From Streptomyces peucetius (GTDB lineage: Bacteria; Actinomycetota; Actinomycetes; Streptomycetales; Streptomycetaceae): a stretch of DNA of 64,000 nt. The first letter of the stretch is position 1, and every line of letters starts with the position of its first letter. The translations under genes and the position numbers were made by a program. The stretch spans positions 1,550,001 through 1,614,000 of the forward strand of contig NZ_CP107567.1 in assembly GCF_025854275.1 (NCBI RefSeq), given 5' to 3'. Under the pieces are notes generated by a model. The model was not told the DNA's origin, made no database searches, and was given only the letters and a program-made list of their open reading frames with translations. Below are positions 60,301-64,000 of this stretch, in pieces.

Positions 60301-60800
60301 GCGAGCAGCTTGGCGGCACGGTCGGGACGGCCGGCGGCCAGCGCCCTGCCCACCTCGGAGGACGGGCCGAGCAGCACGGTCAGCCCGTCGCCGTGGTTGC
60401 CGTCCCAGGGCAGCAGCGGGCTGCGCGGATCACTCGCATGGGCAGCGGTGATCATCCGGCACAGCTCGGCCCAGCCGCGCCGGTCGCGGGCGAGGAAGAC
60501 GGTGCGGGGCGCGGACTCGTCGACGAACGCTCCGCCGCGCACCGGTGTCCGGCGCCGCTCGGCGGGACCGTCCTGGCGCTCCCGCTCCCCCACGGCGAGG
60601 TCGACCCCGAACACCGGCCGCACGCCCTCCTTGGCGCAGGCAGAGGCAAAGCGGACCGCACCGGCGAGGGTGTCGCGGTCGGTCAGCGCGAGGGCGTCCA
60701 TGCCGCGCTCGGCGGCGGAGGCGGCCAGCCGCTCCGGGTGGGAGGCCCCGCATCTCAGGGAGAACCCGGAAACGGTGTGCAGATGCGTGAAGCCTGACAT
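57372..60800 (-). CDS. dnaE2: Error-prone DNA polymerase III alpha, DnaE2
   Basis: 1142 residues. An N-terminal PHP domain begins FTHLHTVSGFSLRCGASHPERLA (HLH) and continues DALALTDRDTLAGAVRF. The palm has ARGSGAGCLVNHLLGIAHADPVEHGLLMERFL and the catalytic PDIDIDVESARR (about 415). HMP-type fingers MHPCGVLLS and EELGLLKLDVLGVRMQSAMAHAV follow, then a helix-hairpin-helix and an OB fold near the C-terminus (TVLVAGAKAATQTPPIRSGRRVIFTTLDDGTGLVDLAFF). It carries out damage-induced translesion synthesis and mutagenesis. AGGAGGTG precedes the ATG. A LexA-like box lies 57 bp upstream. Confidence 0.96.
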   Translation of the reverse strand: MSGFTHLHTVSGFSLRCGASHPERLAASAAERGMDALALTDRDTLAGAVRFASACAKEGVRPVFGVDLAVGERERQDGPAERRRTPVRGGAFVDESAPRTVFLARDRRGWAELCRMITAAHASDPRSPLLPWDGNHGDGLTVLLGPSSEVGRALAAGRPDRAAKLLAPWRERYGDRLRLEVVHHGRTGTGTGSLRHAARTLGLAAEQGVRAVLTNAVRYADPGQGPVADVLDAARRLVPIDPRKGLDSGERWLKEPAAMARLAEQVAEAAGFRRDLAHRLLAMTEEAAAECLVDPEDDLGIGSVHFPEPALVGAEYRTAQRVLASRAAAGMVLRGYDGRREYWERMHHELDIIAHHGFASYFLTVAQVVDDVRGMGVRVAARGSGAGCLVNHLLGIAHADPVEHGLLMERFLSKRRRVLPDIDIDVESARRLEVYRAIIGRFGEERVATVAMPETYRVRHAVRDVGAALSMDPAEIDRIAKSFPHIRARDARAALEELPELRGVAKEEHGRLWELVEALDALPRGIAMHPCGVLLSDASLLTRTPVVPTSGEGFPMSQFDKDDVEELGLLKLDVLGVRMQSAMAHAVAEVRRASGEEVDIDAVPPGDPDTYRLIKSAETLGCFQIESPGQRDLVGRLQPETFGDLVVDISLFRPGPVAADMVRPFIEARHGRAPARYPHPDLEEALSQTYGVVVFHEQIIEILDIMTGCGRDEADRVRRGLSDPESQGRIKVWFAQNAAARGYATEVIGRTWEIVEAFGSYGFCKAHAVAFAVPTYQSAWLKAHHPAAFYAGLLTHDPGMYPKRLLLADARRRGVPVLPLDVNRSAVAHRIELVSDDVGSGRWGLRLALSDVHGISEAEAARIEAGQPYSSLLDFWQRACPSRPVAERLAQVGALDAFGANRRDLLLHLAELHRGRRGAASYGSQLPLAQGQRTAPVGLPDLGDAERLSAELGVLGMDASRHLMSDHHAFLAELGVLSAQRLRGAPHGATVLVAGAKAATQTPPIRSGRRVIFTTLDDGTGLVDLAFFDDSHAACAHTVFHSWLLLVRGVVQRRGPRSISVVGSAAWNLAELVELRRTGGLDAVAARLAAPMPEDGEAAPGDGRRIQLPTGYELNPWADLKPAGEGVASGRKLWHQSPGSAG

Positions 60801-60814
60801 CTACACCTCCTGGA

Positions 60815-62329
60815 TCAGTCGTTCTCACCTCCCCCGTCTCCACCATAGACCAGTTTCGAACATGCGTACGACACATTGTCGCCACCCGGCGCACCGGCCT
60901 CAGCAGTGCGCCCCGGCCCTGGCCGGACGGCTCCGGAACGGCCCGGCAGAAGGGCTCCGGAACGGCCCGGCAGGGCGGCCGCCAGGAGCACGCCGACCGC
61001 CGCCACGGCGGCGAGGACCGTCAGCGTGGATCCCGTCGCGGAGACGGACACCCCCGTGGACACCGGTCCCCCGCCCGGCGCACCGAGGGACATCAGCGTG
61101 GTGGCCGCGGCCACCCCCAGCACCGGTCCGACGTTCATCGCGGTCTGCTGGAGGCCGCCCGCCACACCCGCGTGCTCGGCGGGCGCACCGCGCACGACGA
61201 CCGCCGTCGCGGCAACCATCACGGCGCCGAAACCGGCACCCACCAGGAGGAAGGCGACGCCGACCGCCGTCACGCCGGACGCCCGGTCGAGGCGGGACAG
61301 CACAAGGGCACCGAGGCCCAGGAGGGACATCGCCACGGCGGTCGTCCGGCGCGGACCGTGACGGCGCAGCAGTACGGCGGCGACCGGCGCGCCGAGAACC
61401 ATCGCCGCCGGACCGGGCAGCGCCCGCAGAGCGCTGTGGAAGGGGTCGAGGCCGAGGACGCCCTGCAGGAAGTAGACGCCGGTGAACAAGGCCCCGAACA
61501 GCACCGCCGACGCGCACACCAGGACGCCCAGCGCCGAGGCGACGGCCACCGGCCCGAGCACCTCCGGCGGCACCAGCGGGAACCGGGTGCGCCGCTCGTG
61601 CCGCACGAACACGACACCGGTGACCACGGTCGCGCACGCCCCTGCCGCGGTCGCCGCCCCACCGGGCTCCGGCACACCGACGAGCGTGTGCACCAGACAG
61701 GCCAAGGTCACCGCCAGCAGACAGGCCCCGGGAAGATCGAGCCGCTTCCCGGCCCCCTCCACGGGCTCCGGGCCCCGTACGGCGAGGACGAGCAGCCCGA
61801 TCACCACCGCCGGAACGACATTGAGGAAGAAGACCGCCCGCCAGCCGAACGGCGCGGCCAGTGCCCCGCCGACCAGCGGCCCCGCGGCGGCCGCCAGCCC
61901 AATGGCACTGATGCGCAGCGCGATGGGCATCCCCAGCCGGTCGGGCGGGAAGGCAGCCCGCAGCATGCCGAGAGTGGCCGGCTGGAGCAGCGCCCCGAAG
62001 ACCCCCTGCACCACGCGCAGCGCGATCACCCAGCCGATGTCCGGGGCCAGGCCGATCGCGGCGGAGACCGCGCCGAAGCCGAGGATGCCGACGGCGAACA
62101 CCCGCCGGTGGCCGTACCGGTCGCCGAGGCGGCCGGCGAGCACGAGCAGGCTCGCCACGGCGATCAGATAGCCGGTGCTGGTCCACTGGACCTGTTCGAA
62201 GGAGGCGTCCAGGTCCCGTTGCATCGTGGGCTGCACAACGGTCAGCACCGTCCCGTCGAGGGCGACCAGCGCGGCGCCCACGACGCTGCCGCTCAGCGTG
62301 ATCCGCCGGCGGCCCGCGCCCACCGTCAC
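60815..62329 (-). CDS. DHA2-type MFS drug exporter
   Basis: 504 residues with fourteen hydrophobic helices. VGAALVALDGTVLTVVQPTMQRDLDASFEQVQWTSTGYLIAVASLLVLAGRLGDRYGHRRVFAVG holds the helix 1 motif D-x-T-V and the loop GRLGDRYGHRR. ALRVVQGVFGALLQPATLG follows. It probably pumps out drugs or dyes by proton exchange. The GTG at 62329 overlaps the TetR stop by four bases (GTGA). The last residues have a duplicated GRSGALLPGRSGAVRPG and end only 15 bp before dnaE2; the 3' coding end contains the dnaE2 LexA-like box. Confidence 0.93.
   Translation of the reverse strand: MTVGAGRRRITLSGSVVGAALVALDGTVLTVVQPTMQRDLDASFEQVQWTSTGYLIAVASLLVLAGRLGDRYGHRRVFAVGILGFGAVSAAIGLAPDIGWVIALRVVQGVFGALLQPATLGMLRAAFPPDRLGMPIALRISAIGLAAAAGPLVGGALAAPFGWRAVFFLNVVPAVVIGLLVLAVRGPEPVEGAGKRLDLPGACLLAVTLACLVHTLVGVPEPGGAATAAGACATVVTGVVFVRHERRTRFPLVPPEVLGPVAVASALGVLVCASAVLFGALFTGVYFLQGVLGLDPFHSALRALPGPAAMVLGAPVAAVLLRRHGPRRTTAVAMSLLGLGALVLSRLDRASGVTAVGVAFLLVGAGFGAVMVAATAVVVRGAPAEHAGVAGGLQQTAMNVGPVLGVAAATTLMSLGAPGGGPVSTGVSVSATGSTLTVLAAVAAVGVLLAAALPGRSGALLPGRSGAVRPGPGRTAEAGAPGGDNVSYACSKLVYGGDGGGEND
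60857..60870. promoter_or_regulatory. LexA-like SOS box upstream of dnaE2
   Basis: CGAAC-ATGC-GTACG differs by one base from the actinobacterial SOS palindrome CGAAC-N4-GTTCG. It lies 57 bp before dnaE2 and inside the last codons of the DHA2 gene. Confidence 0.7.
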
Positions 62330-62958
62330 CGGGATTCCCGGCCGAGGTGGGCGTCCAGCACGGTGCGCAGCAATGGCTCGACGTCGTCCGTGCCCGTCGC
62401 GAGCTGAAGACTGCCCCAGCCCCACAGCTGCGCGATGCCGTGAAGATTGGTCCACAGCGCGGTCGCGACGACCTGCGGCGGGGCGTCCCCGGGGCGCGGC
62501 CGTACCCGGGCCACCGCGTCCACGAACCTGCCGAAGAGCGGCAGGCTGGTCTCCCGCAGGCCGAGATGTCCGCTTTTCAGCAGGTCGTGGCGGAACATCA
62601 GCTCGAACATGCCGGCGTCGGTCCGCGCGAAGTCCAGATAAACGCGGCACAGCGCGGCCACCCGAGCGCGCGGGTCCTCACCGTCGTCGCCGCCGTCCTT
62701 GCCGTCGCCACCGGTCACTTCGCCAGTCACTTCGCCGGTCACTGCGGCGGCCCTGCGCGCCAGGTCGGCGAAGCCTTCACGGGCGATCGCGGACAGCAGC
62801 GACAGATGGGTCGGGAAGTAGCGGCGGGGCGCACCGTGCGAGACCCCCGCACTGCGGGCGATCTCCCGCAGGGACAGCGCCTCCACTCCCCTGCCGGCCA
62901 CCAGCTCGACCCCCGCCGCCACCAGCCGGGCCTGCAGGCCCTCGTCGTGTTCGCTCAT
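62326..62958 (-). CDS. TetR-family repressor of the DHA2 exporter
   Basis: 210 residues. The helix-turn-helix is LQARLVAAGVELVAGRGVEALSLREIARSAGVSHGAPRRYFPTHLSLLSAI (about residues 9-58). The C-terminal domain (AALCRVYLDFARTDAGMFELMFRHDL ... TALWTNLHGIAQLWGWGSLQLATG) is the WHG/TetR_C_13 type. It has a small acidic repeat (TGEVTGEVTGGDGKDGGDDGED). It is cotranscribed and coupled with the exporter. A double palindrome starts right at its ATG (62958-62993), clear evidence for autoregulation. Confidence 0.9.
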   Translation of the reverse strand: MSEHDEGLQARLVAAGVELVAGRGVEALSLREIARSAGVSHGAPRRYFPTHLSLLSAIAREGFADLARRAAAVTGEVTGEVTGGDGKDGGDDGEDPRARVAALCRVYLDFARTDAGMFELMFRHDLLKSGHLGLRETSLPLFGRFVDAVARVRPRPGDAPPQVVATALWTNLHGIAQLWGWGSLQLATGTDDVEPLLRTVLDAHLGRESR

Positions 62959-62993
62959 AGACACTGTCTACCGCACGGGGTAGACAGTGTCTA
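62958..62993. promoter_or_regulatory. Double TetR operator TAGACACTGTCTA / TAGACAGTGTCTA
   Basis: Two 13-base sites, 62958-62970 and 62981-62993, are exact reverse complements of each other, ten bases apart, and each is itself TAGACA-N-TGTCTA. The first touches the TetR start codon. The second lies 68 bp before the divergent membrane-protein gene. Confidence 0.82.
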
Positions 62994-63060
62994 CGCCGAC
63001 CGTTCAGCCATTCGGCCCGTACCGCCTGCGGGGCCAGCAGGTGCGGTCGAGCGTTGGGCC

Positions 63061-64000
63061 ATGGCACAGACATACGACGGGCCGCACAGGGGCTTCCTCG
63101 GCGAGATCAAGGACGCGGTGAGCCTGCGGGCCGCCGCCTTGGTCATCGGGGTGCTGGCCCTCCAGCTCGGCTTCATCACGTCGTACATCGGCGCTTTCCA
63201 CCAGCCGGAGCCGGACAGGATCCCGCTGGCGGTCACCTCGCCCGACACCCAGTTCGCCGACGAGGCCCTCTACCGGCTCGAACGGCTGCCGGGCGACCCC
63301 ATCGAACCGCGCACCGTCGCCGACGAGACGGCGGCCCGGCGGCAGATCATGGACCGGAAGGTCGCCGGGGCGCTCGTCATCGACCCGCGCGGCACCACCG
63401 ACCGGCTGCTGGTCGCGGGCGGCGCGGGCGGCGCGCTCTCGCAGGCGCTCACCGAGGTCGTCACCAGGGTCGAACGGTCACAGGGCCGCACCGTGCAGGT
63501 CGTCGACGTGGTCCCCGGCGCGGCGGGCGACGCGCGCGGGCTCTCCTCGTTCTACCTGGTGGTCGGCTGGTGCGTCGGCGGCTATCTGTGCGCGGCGATC
63601 CTGGCGATCAGCGCGGGCGCCCGGCCCGCCAACACGAGCCGCGCCGTCATCCGGCTCGGCGCACTGCTGCTGTACTCGATCGCCGCGGGGCTGCTCGGCA
63701 CCGTGATCGCGGGCCCCGTACTGGACGCACTGCCCGGCAGTGTCTGGGCCCTGTGGGGGCTCGGCACCCTGCTCGTCTTCGCCGTCGGCGCGGTGACCCT
63801 GGCGCTGCAGGGACTGGCGGGGATCATCGGCATCGGCCTGGCGATCCTGCTGGTCGTGGTCCTCGGCAACCCGAGCGCGGGCGGCGCGTATCCGTACCCG
63901 CTGCTGCCACCGTTCTGGCAGGCGATCGGCCCGGCGCTGCCACCGGGGGCGGGCACGTACGCGGCGCGTTCGATCGCGTACTTCCGGGGGAACGGGGCGG
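63061..64000 (+). CDS. DUF3533/ABC-2-type membrane protein, 3' part cut by window edge
   Basis: At least 313 codons, no stop before the window end. A first helix (SLRAAALVIGVLALQLGFITSYIGAF, about residues 20-45) is followed by an extracytoplasmic domain of about 120 residues (DRIPLAVTSPDTQFADEALYRLERLPGDP ... RKVAGALVIDPRGTTDRLLVAGG). After about residue 160 come several helices (SFYLVVGWCVGGYLCAAILAI, GALLLYSIAAGLLGTVIAG, VWALWGLGTLLVFAVGAVTLALQGLAGIIGIGLAILLVVVLG). The plan matches YhgE/Pip and ABC-2 permease-like proteins. It is divergent from the TetR-exporter operon, and one arm of the TetR double operator faces it, so shared control is likely. Confidence 0.82.
   Translation, partial: MAQTYDGPHRGFLGEIKDAVSLRAAALVIGVLALQLGFITSYIGAFHQPEPDRIPLAVTSPDTQFADEALYRLERLPGDPIEPRTVADETAARRQIMDRKVAGALVIDPRGTTDRLLVAGGAGGALSQALTEVVTRVERSQGRTVQVVDVVPGAAGDARGLSSFYLVVGWCVGGYLCAAILAISAGARPANTSRAVIRLGALLLYSIAAGLLGTVIAGPVLDALPGSVWALWGLGTLLVFAVGAVTLALQGLAGIIGIGLAILLVVVLGNPSAGGAYPYPLLPPFWQAIGPALPPGAGTYAARSIAYFRGNGA

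Noticed and set aside
58242..60797. 851-codon open frame antisense to dnaE2
   Set aside because: A shadow frame caused by extreme third-position GC. The opposite strand has a full set of polymerase motifs and a strong ribosome site.
1..64000. tRNA, rRNA, insertion sequence or prophage genes
   Set aside because: Looked for and not seen. No transposase or integrase motif, and no terminal repeats of an insertion sequence around any gene.

Overview
The window is chromosomal DNA of a high-GC actinomycete, almost certainly Streptomyces. GC is very high throughout and third codon positions are nearly all G/C. GTG starts are common. Several genes look leaderless (a TAnnnT-like hexamer directly before the start codon). 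TetR regulators are abundant, and a single TTA leucine codon was found among about 60 genes. From memory, the order soxR ... hmgA ... SGNH lipase ... AA10 LPMO, lipase ... imuB-like, dnaE2 resembles the SCO1690s-SCO1740 stretch of S. coelicolor. I could not check this. No rRNA, tRNA, phage, insertion sequence, plasmid or CRISPR locus was seen.

Layout. 1-2853: end of an FAD dehydrogenase, a Nudix protein, two coupled DUF202 membrane proteins and a histidine-rich protein. 3104-9143: a catabolic locus with a LvaA-like phosphotransferase, an ACAD11-type acyl-CoA dehydrogenase, a TetR, an acyl-CoA synthetase and an SDR, with the same TetR-type palindrome at both ends. 9252-12720: a TAT-exported NamZ-type muramidase, an alpha/beta hydrolase and a zinc-ribbon protein. 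12832-22543: soxR, a MaoC hydratase with a TetR, an acyl-CoA dehydrogenase with a TetR, ArsR-EamA, an MHS-type transporter, an alcohol dehydrogenase and an aldehyde dehydrogenase. 22630-31848: an orphan ABC ATPase, a sortase with a surface protein, a citrate transporter with a frameshifted MFS gene, a molybdopterin oxidoreductase and a TetR. 31941-39317: hmgA, a GntR, a lone type ISP specificity protein, a CoA-transferase, a pseudokinase-like membrane kinase and a secreted SGNH esterase. 39808-43616: a translationally coupled GT2-GT2-polysaccharide deacetylase operon and an AAA ATPase. 43815-49547: GntR, GNAT, DUF402, and tctCBA with a divergent response regulator that has no kinase next to it. 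49565-56161: small metabolic genes, a wall-anchored LPMO and a TTA-containing lipase. 56395-64000: the dnaE2/imuB-like mutasome genes under a LexA-like box, then a TetR-controlled drug exporter and a divergent membrane protein.

How the genes work together. The main theme is acyl-CoA and carboxylate catabolism under local TetR control. Three distinct operator families recur. TACCGACYGGT lies 45-52 bp before four start codons (phosphotransferase/ACAD, SDR/ligase, MHS transporter, molybdopterin oxidoreductase). TGAGCAAGCGCTTAGA lies before the MaoC gene and before its TetR. AACTA-N7-TAGTT lies before an acyl-CoA dehydrogenase/TetR pair and before the aldehyde dehydrogenase. The best candidate for an undescribed system is the first of these: a phosphorylating route for 4-hydroxyacyl-CoA (levulinate-like) substrates, equivalent in parts to the Pseudomonas lva operon but without lvaB. 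Three intergenic sites carry one family of nested inverted repeats.
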